This document shows positions 1-9,046 of a stretch of 64,000 bases of DNA, in pieces. The stretch comes from Fen-1301 sp963786395 (GTDB lineage Bacteria > Bacteroidota > Ignavibacteria > Ignavibacteriales > Ignavibacteriaceae), in the NCBI GenBank assembly GCA_963786395.1, contig CAWAZD010000004.1:62001-126000 (forward strand), in the 5' to 3' direction. Position 1 is the first letter of the stretch; the number at the start of each line of letters is the position of its first letter. The translations under genes were made by a program, and so were the position numbers. Under the pieces are notes generated by a model, which saw only the letters and a list, made by a program, of their open reading frames with translations, did not search any database and had not been told where the DNA came from.

Positions 1-447
1 TCGTCTTTTGCCTTGAACCGAAGTAGAGTAATCGATAAGATGTAACAACGAATACTTGCCTGAAATATTTAAATTAGCATCAAATGGATGTTCCGGGTCA
101 GCTTCAGAAAGATTGGTATAAGGTATGTTATCCCAGTTGGTTTTAATCCTGGCAATATGAAGTTTCTTAATATTTAACCAAAGATCATTTTTCTTATGTC
201 CCGTGTCAATTTTATTTTGTATTTGAGTAAATATGCCGAAAGGTATTAAAAATAAAACTAATGTAAGCCATCCCTGGTAATTTCCCGATGTAAGAAATAA
301 AAACACTGCCAATATAAATCCGGTAAAAAATATAATCAAACGAATCATTGATAATCTGTTACTCTGACTGTTTAATTTCTTACTTCTTTCGGAAAATCTG
401 CCAATAGATTTATTTAGTTCGGTTAAAAGATTATCCCTGCCGGTCAT
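1..447 (-). CDS. MutS-like ATPase, N-terminal part (cut by window edge)
   Basis: The reading frame is open from an ATG at 447 to the window edge, giving 149 codons with no stop. The protein starts with a charged helix (MTGRDNLLTELNKSIGRF), followed by two membrane segments at about residues 38-75. The next stretch, HPFDANLNISGKYSLLHLID, matches the pattern that precedes the MutS lever/clamp region in membrane-anchored MutS-like ATPases (HPxxxDLxLxGxxSLxxLLD). The ATPase domain with its Walker motifs would lie outside the window. The family assignment rests on this one block and the two membrane segments. Function is unknown, and these proteins are distinct from the mismatch-repair MutS. Confidence 0.6.
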   Translation of the reverse strand, partial: MTGRDNLLTELNKSIGRFSERSKKLNSQSNRLSMIRLIIFFTGFILAVFLFLTSGNYQGWLTLVLFLIPFGIFTQIQNKIDTGHKKNDLWLNIKKLHIARIKTNWDNIPYTNLSEADPEHPFDANLNISGKYSLLHLIDYSTSVQGKRR

Positions 448-534
448 ATCATAAATACCCTGAAATTTAAGGCTTTAATATATAAAAATCGGCCGATATT
501 TAAGGACCTTAATTATTCTCGGGTATTTAGTTTG

Positions 535-735
535 TCAACTGTCTTTCTTCAGATAAATTATCGAGTTTATTGAAAATTCAGAAAGGAAAAATTTATCTGC
601 CAAAAGTGAAAATGCGTCTTTATTTTTAACTCCATTTTGTTTTAGCATTTTGAATTCCTGCCTTATCTGAAGGTTCCTGAATGCTAAATGTTCATCTTTT
701 TTATATACATGTGGTCTGTTTATTAAGTTTTTCAT
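535..735 (-). CDS. Small hypothetical protein, possible helix-turn-helix
   Basis: A 66-residue protein that I do not recognise. I start it at the second Met (MKNLINRP) because GGAG lies about 7 nt upstream of that codon; a start five codons earlier is also possible. The N-terminal half is basic and polar. The C-terminal half (DAFSLLADKFFLSEFSINSI) has the spacing of a helix-turn-helix, with a Leu/Ala-rich helix, a turn and a second helix. That fits the small DNA-binding-like proteins seen in this phylum. It stands alone between the MutS-like gene and another small gene. The DNA-binding role is inference. Confidence 0.45.
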   Translation of the reverse strand: MKNLINRPHVYKKDEHLAFRNLQIRQEFKMLKQNGVKNKDAFSLLADKFFLSEFSINSIIYLKKDS

Positions 736-976
736 TATCGACTCCATAAAATTCTAAGACAATAATAAAATATAGCAGATAAAACGTCCATCCCCTGAAT
801 TGGGAGTATTGATCATCGGTGAATATTGATGATAAACGGAATTATAATATCATTGATTCAACTATGGATGGTCAAAAAAGAAAGGCAAATTGAGGGAAAT
901 GAAAAAACTATATTGAGATTAATCGATACTCTTATTAAAATCAATTAATCTCAATATGGTGTAACCTAAATAACTC

Positions 977-1204
977 TTAAAAGAAATAAACTATATTCTC
1001 TTGTTCTTTAACTTTTTTAATATAGTTTTCGGCTATTTCTGATTGATTCCTGATAGTGAACAACCTATACAAATCAGCGTTTATAGTGTCAATATCAGAG
1101 TATTTTACATAATACTCCTTGTTTTTCAATCCTTTGTGAGGAGCACATGATGTCAACATTTCAATCTCAAGTTTGGTTACATTGTGTTCGAAAATTGTTT
1201 CCAT
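977..1204 (-). CDS. Small hypothetical protein
   Basis: A 75-residue unknown protein. A clear ribosome binding site (GGAGG) lies 8 nt upstream of the ATG, which supports translation. The sequence is charged, without a signal peptide or membrane segment. It has a Tyr-rich middle (KEYYVKYSDIDTINADLYRL) and a C-terminal amphipathic helix ending in VYFF. It sits downstream of the SpoIIE-type phosphatase gene on the same strand, about 80 bp away, and may share its transcript. I see no motif that suggests a function. Confidence 0.5.
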   Translation of the reverse strand: METIFEHNVTKLEIEMLTSCAPHKGLKNKEYYVKYSDIDTINADLYRLFTIRNQSEIAENYIKKVKEQENIVYFF

Positions 1205-1283
1205 TTCAATCCTCCATTACTATATTCAAAAATAAGTTAATGAAAAAAAGTATAATTATAAATGCAAAAATATTTGCTTAGGC

Positions 1284-2381
1284 TTAGACAACTTCAATTC
1301 TTTTTAGGACTATAAGTGTTAAGTCATCGTTAACGGTTGCGTTATGTATGAATGTCTTTATTGAGTCTATTATTGCATTTTTTACTTCAGTAGATGTCTT
1401 AAAAGCATTATTTCTTATAACTTCAGTCAACCTGTCTTCTCCAAATTCCATTAAATAGTTATTCATAGCCTCCGTAATTCCATCCGTAAAAAAGATTAGA
1501 AAATCTCCTTTTTCAGTGGTTATTGTTACTTCTTGTAGGGAATTATCAAACAATCCATTTCTACTTAACCCTATACCAATTCCCTTAGGAGAAATATTAC
1601 TACAACTTCCTGTTCGACTGCTATAATGAATAACCGGAAGATGACCAGCCCTGACAAAATTGCATGATCCATTTGGTTTAACCGATACTAGGTTTATAGT
1701 AAAAAATGTTCCGGGACGGAAAAGACTTCTAAGATTATTATTCAGAAGAGAAAGTATAACTTTGGGGGATGTATGAGATTCAAGTATATTTCGAATTATT
1801 GCCTGAACCTGTACCATATGAATTGCAGCTCCGATCCCTTTACCCGATATATCCCCAATAGCTATGATCAAATCATCATTCTTAAAAATAAAATCATAAT
1901 AATCACCACCTACTGATTTTGCGGTTTCTGAATAACAACTTATATCATAATTTATATTTTCAGGAGGTGATTTTGGAAGAAGTGAATTCTGGACTTCTCT
2001 GGCTACAGTTAGTTCATCATTAAATGTTATTTTATTTGCAAGCTCAATTGCTAGCAGAACATTAAGTAATATAAAGGCGAAAACACTAATTTGCCAGTCA
2101 TTATAAAAAAAACCACCCACGAAGAAAATAAGTGAAAAAAGATATATAATCCTTCGGGCTGGGGATAACTGTTGAAGAAAACCGTTAAATAAATTCTTTA
2201 TGAAAACAAGTCTGTCCCGTACAAATCTACCTTCAGTTTCCGGTTTTTGCATCCTGTTAACATAGAAAGAATATACTTCGGGCACATCTTTCCGTAACAA
2301 GTTCTGCCATTCATCGAAGGTCATCCCATTGGTAATATTCTTGTACGTCTTTTTTAATCCACTTAATCTTCGATGTCTCAT
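1284..2381 (-). CDS. SpoIIE/RsbU-type PP2C serine phosphatase
   Basis: A 365-residue phosphatase of the PPM/SpoIIE family. These usually dephosphorylate anti-sigma-factor antagonists or related STAS proteins in partner-switching regulation. The N-terminal ~75 residues are cytosolic, followed by two close membrane segments at about 78-115. The catalytic domain begins with the linker EVQNSLLP. It then shows SVGGDYYDF and IGDISGKGIGAA (metal-binding Asp residues), RAGHLPVI, FFTDGITEA and a terminal DDLTLIVLK, which together make a complete active site. There is no PAS, GAF or HAMP sensor domain, so the membrane hairpin may be the only input. No STAS or anti-sigma gene is nearby, and its partner is unknown. 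Confidence 0.88.
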   Translation of the reverse strand: MRHRRLSGLKKTYKNITNGMTFDEWQNLLRKDVPEVYSFYVNRMQKPETEGRFVRDRLVFIKNLFNGFLQQLSPARRIIYLFSLIFFVGGFFYNDWQISVFAFILLNVLLAIELANKITFNDELTVAREVQNSLLPKSPPENINYDISCYSETAKSVGGDYYDFIFKNDDLIIAIGDISGKGIGAAIHMVQVQAIIRNILESHTSPKVILSLLNNNLRSLFRPGTFFTINLVSVKPNGSCNFVRAGHLPVIHYSSRTGSCSNISPKGIGIGLSRNGLFDNSLQEVTITTEKGDFLIFFTDGITEAMNNYLMEFGEDRLTEVIRNNAFKTSTEVKNAIIDSIKTFIHNATVNDDLTLIVLKRIEVV

Positions 2382-2548
2382 TTTATTATTTTTGTGTTAA
2401 TATACATTTAAAATATACCCATAAAAATATTTATAAAATTGATATAGGATTCAACAATCTAATTTAAGGGAAATGATAGGACTTCATCAATCGAATTTAC
2501 ACAGTCGGTCTGTTTAATTGTTAAATGACCACTATTACGTAGTATTCT

Positions 2549-4147
2549 TTAATTTAGGTTAGTTTCAAATCCAATCGGTTTAATTTCTTCGTATATTTTT
2601 TTAAGTTGGGTATATGCATACATGTTGCCTCGGACAGCTGCTGCCCTGAAATAATAAGCAGCTTTTGAAAGGTTTTTTGAGACAATTATTCCCCTTAAAT
2701 AACAATCTGCCAGTGACAATTCAGCTAAAATAGAACCTTTATCCTCGACTTTCTTCAAATAATCAAACGACTCGTTTTTATCTTTAATGTCTATCTCATT
2801 GAATAAATTTGCTATCTCAAGTCTTATTCTGGCTTCTTTGCTTTCCGATTTTAAAGCCATGGTCCAGATTTCTACCGCCTTCAGCTTATCTTGTTTAACA
2901 TATTGCCCCTTAAAAAAATTCTGCCCCATTTCAACTAAAGAAATCATATTATTTGAACCTGCAGACTTTCGTAAAAAATTAATCGCATCACCTTCGGTTA
3001 TCTGATGATCCAACCCAAGAGAATATAACCCATACCAAACATACAAAGCATCTGCATTATTATTATCAACTTCTTTTTTTAAATTAACATAAAAATCTTT
3101 TTCTTTTATCAGGTTCAAAAGAAGAATGGAACCTTTTCTTGAATCAACTTTAGCTGATCTTATATAAAACTCAGCCGCTGCTACAGCATCCTTTTTTAAC
3201 CATTTCCCGATTTGAAGGTAATTACCTATTATATTAAGCGCTTCGGGACTTCCATATTCAGATGCATCAAGGAAAACAGTTAAAGATGTGGAATCTACAT
3301 ATAAAGTACTGTCTTTTGTGTATTTAATGGAACTCTCAAGTTCTTTATTTGATGAATTTTTTAAATCTTCAAGTAGATCGGCATAAGTTATTTTAGATAT
3401 TGAATCGGTTATCATATCAAAATCAATAAAAACTAGCCCTGAAGAAGATTTTAGCGCACTCTGATTATGATTTTCTTTTTTGTGGGTGCTTTCAGTATTT
3501 CCGGAATTACCTGCCAGCTTTGGAATTGTATCACTTGCCGGTGGTGCAAATCGTTTTAACTTAAATAATGATTCCTTGGCTGGAAGAAAATCATTATTTG
3601 CCGCTTTTTTCATCCACTTATAAGCTTCCGCCATATCCCGCTTAATTATAAGATCATCTGTATATAAAAGACCCATTACATATTCTGCTGCAGCCATGCC
3701 TTTTGACGCAGCGAAATAGAAAGATCTAAACGCTTCATAAGGATCCCATACTACTCCCCAGCCATTTATAAGTAAAATTCCATAATTATACACTGCTGGA
3801 GGGAACTTCTGATCAGCCGCTTTTTTAATCCAATATACCCCCTTCATAGTATCGGCTGGTATATCATGCCCGGAAAGATATCGTAAACCCAGTTCATGTT
3901 GAGCTTCTGCGTTTCCACCATTTGCTTCCTGCGTAAGAGCAAACTGCTCCCATAACTTATATGCCAGGTCCGGTTGATAAAATGAAACTGTACTCCTGGA
4001 TGGCCTGTTATTTTTGAATGCAAGACTCTGGGATGTATCTTGTGCAGATAGATTATTGGTATATATTATCCCAAGGAATAATATTTTCAGGATGGACGAA
4101 ATCTTCAAATAGGATACCCGTTTGTATAAATAAATATTTAGACTCAT
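2549..4147 (-). CDS. Sel1-repeat (TPR-like) secreted protein
   Basis: A 532-residue protein with an N-terminal hydrophobic segment (about 14-33, ending near SAQD) that reads as a signal peptide. It is followed by Sel1-like repeats: AEAQHELGLRYLSG, AAAEYVMGLLYTD, AEAYKWMKKAA and, after a low-complexity linker (about 205-240), further copies such as AAEFYIRSA and LAELSLADCYLRG. Sel1 repeats form helical scaffolds for protein contacts. A periplasmic or surface location follows from the signal peptide. The partner is unknown. It is divergent from the phosphatase gene at 4425, with 277 bp between them. Confidence 0.75.
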   Translation of the reverse strand: MSLNIYLYKRVSYLKISSILKILFLGIIYTNNLSAQDTSQSLAFKNNRPSRSTVSFYQPDLAYKLWEQFALTQEANGGNAEAQHELGLRYLSGHDIPADTMKGVYWIKKAADQKFPPAVYNYGILLINGWGVVWDPYEAFRSFYFAASKGMAAAEYVMGLLYTDDLIIKRDMAEAYKWMKKAANNDFLPAKESLFKLKRFAPPASDTIPKLAGNSGNTESTHKKENHNQSALKSSSGLVFIDFDMITDSISKITYADLLEDLKNSSNKELESSIKYTKDSTLYVDSTSLTVFLDASEYGSPEALNIIGNYLQIGKWLKKDAVAAAEFYIRSAKVDSRKGSILLLNLIKEKDFYVNLKKEVDNNNADALYVWYGLYSLGLDHQITEGDAINFLRKSAGSNNMISLVEMGQNFFKGQYVKQDKLKAVEIWTMALKSESKEARIRLEIANLFNEIDIKDKNESFDYLKKVEDKGSILAELSLADCYLRGIIVSKNLSKAAYYFRAAAVRGNMYAYTQLKKIYEEIKPIGFETNLN

Positions 4148-4220
4148 TTAAAGATAAAAAGTTTAAAAGTATTATTATATTATAATCTCATATTTTTTTA
4201 CCGGGATTATAAAATAAAAA

Positions 4221-4285
4221 CCCCGGAGTGGTATATTCCGGGGTCTGAGGGAAATAAATCAATGGGTATAAGTCTGGCGACTTAT
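4221..4285. other. Two hairpins between divergent genes (possible small RNA or antisense terminator)
   Basis: Stem 1 pairs CCCCGGA (4221-4227) with TCCGGGG (4237-4243) around a 9-nt loop. Read on the minus strand it is followed by a T-rich run, like an intrinsic terminator. Stem 2 pairs ATAAGTC (4268-4274) with GACTTAT (4279-4285) around TGGC. Both lie upstream of both flanking genes, so they do not end either of them. A short transcript or a 5' leader element is possible. The stems are read directly; the role is inference. Confidence 0.4.
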
Positions 4286-4424
4286 CTCGACAAAAATATA
4301 ATAACATTTTGCAATTATTAAAGGGCAATTAGAGTTGACCCCTTGATTATTTTATTAAAATAATTGAATTATTTAGACAATAATCACATATATTTAAATC
4401 AAAATATTTAATAGGGAATCCAGG

Positions 4425-6116
4425 ATGAATAAACTTCTTACTTTTCTTGTAATTTTAATTGTTTGTGTTACCAATTTACGTGCTAATATTTTAATGCAGC
4501 CATATTTGATGGGCGTAACGACAAGTCAGGTTTATGTACTTGTTGAATGTTCTACTACAGATCCTGTCACGGTAAAATATGGATTAACAACATCATATGG
4601 CAGTTTTGCTACAGATGAACTTTATACTGCCACTTCTGGTTCTTCTCCTCTCACTTATGTACATAAAATTTTACTTGTCGGACTTACTCCTGGTACCGTT
4701 TATCATTATCAGGCAATACAGTTAACATCAACTTCTAACGATTATTATTTTATTACTGCTCCACTTTCAGGAAGTAGTTTCAGATTTGCCTGGGAAGCCG
4801 ATATGCGGACAAATGTAACCCCGCATGATCAGATTTCTGCTTTAATAAAAACTGCTAATCCGGTTTTTCTTTTGCAGGGTGGTGATGTATGCTCAAGTTC
4901 AAGTTATTCTGTCTTTAAAAGCGAATTTTTCCGATCCAATGAATTAAATAATATTTCCTATATTCCATTTTTCTGGACACCGGGCAATCATGAAACCTGG
5001 GCTGCTAATACTAAAGCTTTTTCCAAAGCCCCATTGTCAAACTCTGGTACAGAAGATTATTATTCATTCGAATATGGTGACTTGCATATATTAGTTCTTA
5101 ACACACAATTACCATACACTGTCGGAAGTGCACAGTACAATTATGCTTTGGCTGACTTAAGCACCACTACGCAAAGATGGAAAATTGTTATTGCCCATAT
5201 CCCGGGTTATACAGCCGGTGGAAGCGGTGCCCATACACCGGATGCTAATATGATAACTATGGCAGTGAATATTTTTGTGCCTAATGGTGTTGATTTAGTA
5301 TTAAACGGACACAATCATTTTTACCAACGCAGTCAGGTAAGTGGGCTGAATCATGTAGTTATTGGTTCTGCCGGCGCTCCATTATATACTACAAGCACTG
5401 CTTCCTATACTGTAAAATCAGTCAGTGATTATTGCTATGGAATTTTTGATTTCACACCTACTTCTCTTAAGATGTCTGTTTACAATATTTCAAACACACT
5501 CCTTGATTCTCTCACTTTAAATAAATCTCCTTTACCTGTCGAAATAACAACTTTCAATGGTGATTTCGAGAATAATAGCGTCAGGTTAAATTGGAAAACT
5601 GCTACCGAATTGAATAACCTCCGGTTTGATGTTGAAAGAAAAACCAATAACCAGGAATGGATAAATATAGGTTCGGTTGCCGGAGCAGGTAATTCATCTT
5701 TCCCTAAGTCTTATTCCTTCATAGATAAATCCTTCCTGTTTTCAGGTAAATATTCTTATAGATTAAAACAAATAGACCTGGATGGTCAATTCAAATATTC
5801 AAAATCTATAAATGTTGAAGCTAATACTACTCCTCAGTCTTATTTTCTTGGGCAGAATTATCCGAACCCCTTTAATCCAACAACTACTATAAATTATTAT
5901 TTACCATTTGACAGTTATGTAAAACTGGTAATTTATGATGCTCTCGGTAAAATGGTTAAAGAAGTAGTCAATGGAGCGCAGGCTGATGGCAATTTCAGCT
6001 TAAATATTAGTGCAAATGAATTAGCAAGCGGAATCTATTTCTATACTCTTCAAGCCAGATCTTTGGAAAGTAATGAAAATTTTATGCAGACAAATAAAAT
6101 GATATTAATTAAATAA
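4425..6116 (+). CDS. Secreted purple-acid-phosphatase-like metallophosphoesterase with T9SS sorting domain
   Basis: A 563-residue secreted enzyme. The signal peptide spans residues 1-20. A fibronectin-like domain typical of purple acid phosphatases follows (about 25-110). The calcineurin-like domain shows FAWEADMRTN, LQGGDVC, TPGNHETW, IVIAHIPGY and NGHNHFYQRS, which supply the His and Asn metal ligands of the family. From about 370 a linker leads to the C-terminal module with QNYPNPFNPTTTINYYLP (about 475). This is the type-A sorting signal used by the type IX secretion system, so the protein is probably surface-attached or released. The substrate is unknown (phosphomonoester or phosphodiester). 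It is monocistronic. Confidence 0.85.
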   Translation: MNKLLTFLVILIVCVTNLRANILMQPYLMGVTTSQVYVLVECSTTDPVTVKYGLTTSYGSFATDELYTATSGSSPLTYVHKILLVGLTPGTVYHYQAIQLTSTSNDYYFITAPLSGSSFRFAWEADMRTNVTPHDQISALIKTANPVFLLQGGDVCSSSSYSVFKSEFFRSNELNNISYIPFFWTPGNHETWAANTKAFSKAPLSNSGTEDYYSFEYGDLHILVLNTQLPYTVGSAQYNYALADLSTTTQRWKIVIAHIPGYTAGGSGAHTPDANMITMAVNIFVPNGVDLVLNGHNHFYQRSQVSGLNHVVIGSAGAPLYTTSTASYTVKSVSDYCYGIFDFTPTSLKMSVYNISNTLLDSLTLNKSPLPVEITTFNGDFENNSVRLNWKTATELNNLRFDVERKTNNQEWINIGSVAGAGNSSFPKSYSFIDKSFLFSGKYSYRLKQIDLDGQFKYSKSINVEANTTPQSYFLGQNYPNPFNPTTTINYYLPFDSYVKLVIYDALGKMVKEVVNGAQADGNFSLNISANELASGIYFYTLQARSLESNENFMQTNKMILIK

Positions 6117-6158
6117 TCATTTATGAGTTCTCTATAAAAGCTATAAATCTTGATTGTT

Positions 6159-6178
6159 ATTCCCGCGAAGGCGGGAAT
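6159..6178. repeat. Dispersed palindromic repeat, copy 1
   Basis: ATTCCCGC pairs with GCGGGAAT around the loop GAAG. The same element occurs at 50909-50930, 54073-54092, 58723-58742 and 59186-59205, always in intergenic DNA and with flanks related to GTC...CC. It resembles REP-type mobile palindromes. Confidence 0.8.
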
Positions 6179-6428
6179 CCATTCGTTTTTATAGGTTTCC
6201 TTAGTATATTTTGTATACAAATACACTTTTTAGACTATTCTCATTTATAAATAAATACATTGTTATTTCCTCCTCAAAGCCTTGAGGTAGAACAATTTCA
6301 AACTGTAATAAACATTCCCGTCTTAGTTTATCCCCTTAGTTTATTTAATTTTGAGCCTTAGTTAGTATTTTTCAAGTTCTTTGCTAAGCCTTGCAGGTAA
6401 CTTGTATGTAACATGTATCCTATACTTT

Positions 6429-6465
6429 AAGCGATGATTAGCGATCTAAAGCGATGATTAGCGAT
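6429..6465. repeat. Short tandem direct repeat
   Basis: The 17-mer AAGCGATGATTAGCGAT occurs at 6429-6445 and again at 6449-6465, a 20-bp period. Each copy itself contains GCGAT twice. It lies 220-260 bp upstream of folP. A role as a protein-binding site is only a guess. Confidence 0.6.
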
Positions 6466-6688
6466 GCGGAATCTGAGGAAAATCATATCTTGTAGATAAA
6501 AGTATGATTTATTTATGACCTCAAAATAATAGTAAAAAAATATTTAATTGTCAAGGTTTGCGTTCTGGATCCAGGGTATTCTTTTATTTTAGAATTTTAG
6601 ATTTAATTATTACCAATTCTCAATTAAAAGAATGCGTAATTTGTGGAATATTATGCATGTTTACCTTAAATTAAAATTGTAATTAATA

Positions 6689-7558
6689 TTGGAAAACCGC
6701 TTGACTGCCCAAAATATTAGGAAAGAATACAACCATCACAAATATCAAATAGGGGAAAGAATATTCGATTTTGGTAATTCTTTTGTAATGGGTATTCTAA
6801 ATATTACCCCGGATTCCTTCTCTGACGGCGGATTGTATTTAAGCAAGTTTGATGCAATTAAATATGGACTTCAAATGATTAAAGACGGAGCCGATATTCT
6901 GGATATTGGTGGTGAATCAACCCGTCCCAATGCTGAACCTGTTACCGAAGATGAAGAGATAAATAGAATAATCCCCGTTATTAAGGGTATTTTGGATAAG
7001 AGGAAAGATGCTGTTATATCTGTCGATACCACAAAATCTGTAGTTGCTGACGAAGCCTTAAAATCAGGTGCACAAATTGTAAACGATATTAGCGGTTTAA
7101 CATTTGATCCCAGGCTAAAGGATGTTATAAAAAAACATGATGCTTCTGTGATTATAATGCATATTAAAGGAGCTCCAAAAACAATGCAGATCAATCCAAA
7201 ATACGAAAATATAATAGAGGAAATCTATGAGTTCCTTTATAAGCAAACTCAATTAGCTTTAAATGTAGGAATAAAAAATATTTTTATAGATCCCGGCATC
7301 GGGTTCGGTAAAACTGTAGAACACAATTTTGAGATAATAAAAAGGCTTGAAGAATTTAAAAGTCTTGGATTTCCTATTGTTTTTGGTGCCTCTCGAAAAT
7401 CATTTATTGGGAAAACCTTGAATCTTAATCCTCCTGATAGAGACCAGGCATCCGCTATTATTAATGCCATAGCTATAAGTAACGGGGCAAGAATCATAAG
7501 AACTCATAATGTCAATTATGGTGTACAGACTGTAAAATTAATGAATCAAATCAGTTGA
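6689..7558 (+). CDS. folP: Dihydropteroate synthase
   Basis: Joins para-aminobenzoate to the pterin pyrophosphate to make dihydropteroate in folate synthesis. This 289-residue TIM barrel has the family motifs GILNITPDSFSDGG (about 35-48), DIGGESTRP (72-80), SVDTTKS (111-117), IDPGIGFGKT and GASRKSFIG, the last near the C-terminus. The reading frame allows a TTG start at 6689. The first ~25 residues are an extension before the conserved core, and an ATG at about codon 34 would be too late, so TTG is preferred. It is the first gene of a long plus-strand run and lies 6 bp from the diadenylate cyclase gene. Confidence 0.93.
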   Translation: MENRLTAQNIRKEYNHHKYQIGERIFDFGNSFVMGILNITPDSFSDGGLYLSKFDAIKYGLQMIKDGADILDIGGESTRPNAEPVTEDEEINRIIPVIKGILDKRKDAVISVDTTKSVVADEALKSGAQIVNDISGLTFDPRLKDVIKKHDASVIIMHIKGAPKTMQINPKYENIIEEIYEFLYKQTQLALNVGIKNIFIDPGIGFGKTVEHNFEIIKRLEEFKSLGFPIVFGASRKSFIGKTLNLNPPDRDQASAIINAIAISNGARIIRTHNVNYGVQTVKLMNQIS

Positions 7559-7564
7559 TAATAT

Positions 7565-8377
7565 ATGTTTGAATTATTTAAAATAGGATTCCTGACTGTT
7601 AACTTTTCCGATGTATTGGATATATTAATAGTCACTATTATCGTTGTTCAGCTATATCGGATTTTAAGAGGAACAATAGCGGCTCAAATATTTATCGGGC
7701 TTATGATCATCCTCGTGCTTTCCTTTATTTCACAAGCCGCTAATTTTAGAGCATTAAGTTGGTTGTTGAAATTGGTAACAGATATTTGGGTAATAGCATT
7801 TTTAATCCTTTTCCAGCCTGAAATAAGAAGACTCCTCGTTTTTGTAGCTAGGAACCCCATATTTAGAATGTTTATGAAACATGAATCTCCTGAAGCTGCT
7901 GTAATTTTGACTGAAGCCTCTTTTGAACTTGCACAACAGCAGCATGGAGCCCTTATTGTGTTAGTCAAATCTACTGGTATTAGAAGTTTTTCAGAAACAG
8001 GGGAACAACTTAATGCAAGACTTTCCAAGGATTTGATTAGAACTATCTTTTTCCCCCGTTCTCCTCTGCATGATGGCGCTGTTGTTATAAATGATAATGT
8101 TATTGAGGCTGCAAGATGTACTCTCCCTTTATCTGCTACTACTATGGTTAATGGTGAATCACTCGGTATGAGGCATAGAGCAGGACTAGGAATATCTGAA
8201 ATTGCCGATGTGATTAGTATTATAGTTTCTGAAGAAACAGGCAGTATTTCAATAGCCGAAGATGGTCACCTGGTTAAGGGTCTTTCAAAAGACGCACTGC
8301 GAAACAGGCTTACCCGCGCTATTAAAACTCCTAATACTAAAGGATTACGGAGAATTGTCGATGCTCTTAACAAATAA
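7565..8377 (+). CDS. cdaA: Membrane diadenylate cyclase (c-di-AMP synthase)
   Basis: Makes cyclic di-AMP from two ATP; this messenger controls potassium and osmolyte transport and cell-wall balance. The 270-residue protein has three N-terminal membrane helices (about 18-36, 40-57, 68-84) followed by a DisA_N domain. The catalytic DGA is at 170-172 and RHR at 203-205, with SEETG at about 222. This is the CdaA layout. The folP-cdaA neighbourhood fits a frequent arrangement in this phylum. The next gene starts inside its last codons (8361), suggesting translational coupling. Confidence 0.93.
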   Translation: MFELFKIGFLTVNFSDVLDILIVTIIVVQLYRILRGTIAAQIFIGLMIILVLSFISQAANFRALSWLLKLVTDIWVIAFLILFQPEIRRLLVFVARNPIFRMFMKHESPEAAVILTEASFELAQQQHGALIVLVKSTGIRSFSETGEQLNARLSKDLIRTIFFPRSPLHDGAVVINDNVIEAARCTLPLSATTMVNGESLGMRHRAGLGISEIADVISIIVSEETGSISIAEDGHLVKGLSKDALRNRLTRAIKTPNTKGLRRIVDALNK

Positions 8378-9017
8378 AATTGCTGCCGTAATTCCGTTCT
8401 TCAATGAATATAAAACTATTAACGAAATAATTATACGAACTCTTCCTTTCGTACACAAAGTATTTGCAATAAATGATGGATCTACTGACGGTAGTGAGAA
8501 TAATGTCCCCGACAACCCCGGGGTTTGTTTAATAAATTTACCATCTAACAGCGGTAAGGGAGCCGCTCTGAACAGGGGATTTAATCTAAGTTTAAGTGAG
8601 GGATTTAATTTTACTGTTACTCTTGATGCTGATTTACAGCATCCGCCTGAATTGATCCCTGTTTTACTAAATGTCGGGTCAGATGATATTGTTATTGGTA
8701 ACCGGTTAAATGATAGAAGTAAAATGCCTTTGCAGAGAAAACTGAGCAACTCGATTACTTCGTACCTGCTTTCTAAAAAAACCGGACAAAAGATTATTGA
8801 TAGTCAGTGTGGTTTCAGAGTTTATAGAACTATTATTTTATGCGATATTTTACCTTTGTTCTCCGGATTTGAAGCAGAAAGTGAAATATTAATTAATGCT
8901 GCTAAGCAAAATTATAAGATTGGTTTCAGAGAAATCCCAACTATTTATGGCAATGAACAAAGCAAAATGAAACCACTTGAGGCTATTAAAGGTTTTATAA
9001 ATGTTTTGTTGCTATAA
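8361..9017 (+). CDS. Glycosyltransferase family 2, DPM1/polyprenol-phosphate type
   Basis: A 218-residue transferase of the GT-A fold. AVIPFFNE at the N-terminus, INDGSTDGS (nucleotide-binding) and the DxD-like LDADLQHPPELIP mark a polyprenyl-phosphate sugar transferase. Such enzymes move mannose or glucose from a nucleotide sugar to a lipid carrier at the cytosolic face. I start at the ATG at 8361 (MLLTNKIAAV) because the sequence before it belongs to the overlapping cdaA frame. There is no membrane extension at the C-terminus, so it is a soluble short form. The acceptor is unknown. Confidence 0.82.
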   Translation: MLLTNKIAAVIPFFNEYKTINEIIIRTLPFVHKVFAINDGSTDGSENNVPDNPGVCLINLPSNSGKGAALNRGFNLSLSEGFNFTVTLDADLQHPPELIPVLLNVGSDDIVIGNRLNDRSKMPLQRKLSNSITSYLLSKKTGQKIIDSQCGFRVYRTIILCDILPLFSGFEAESEILINAAKQNYKIGFREIPTIYGNEQSKMKPLEAIKGFINVLLL

Positions 9018-9046
9018 TAAAAGAAAAATCTAAATAACAAATAGGA

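Larger units (their letters stand above)
6117..6688. other. Intergenic region with short repeats, no gene seen
   Basis: This 572-bp stretch has no supportable coding frame. It holds one copy of the dispersed GC-rich palindrome (6159-6178) and a 17-nt direct repeat (6429-6465), and is otherwise AT-rich. The promoter for the folP-led gene run probably lies near its right end, but I could not place one with confidence. Confidence 0.5.

Noticed and set aside
8262..8360. Longer start for the glycosyltransferase at 8262
   Set aside because: This part lies inside the cdaA coding frame and has no glycosyltransferase-like sequence; ATG 8361 begins exactly at the conserved N-terminus.
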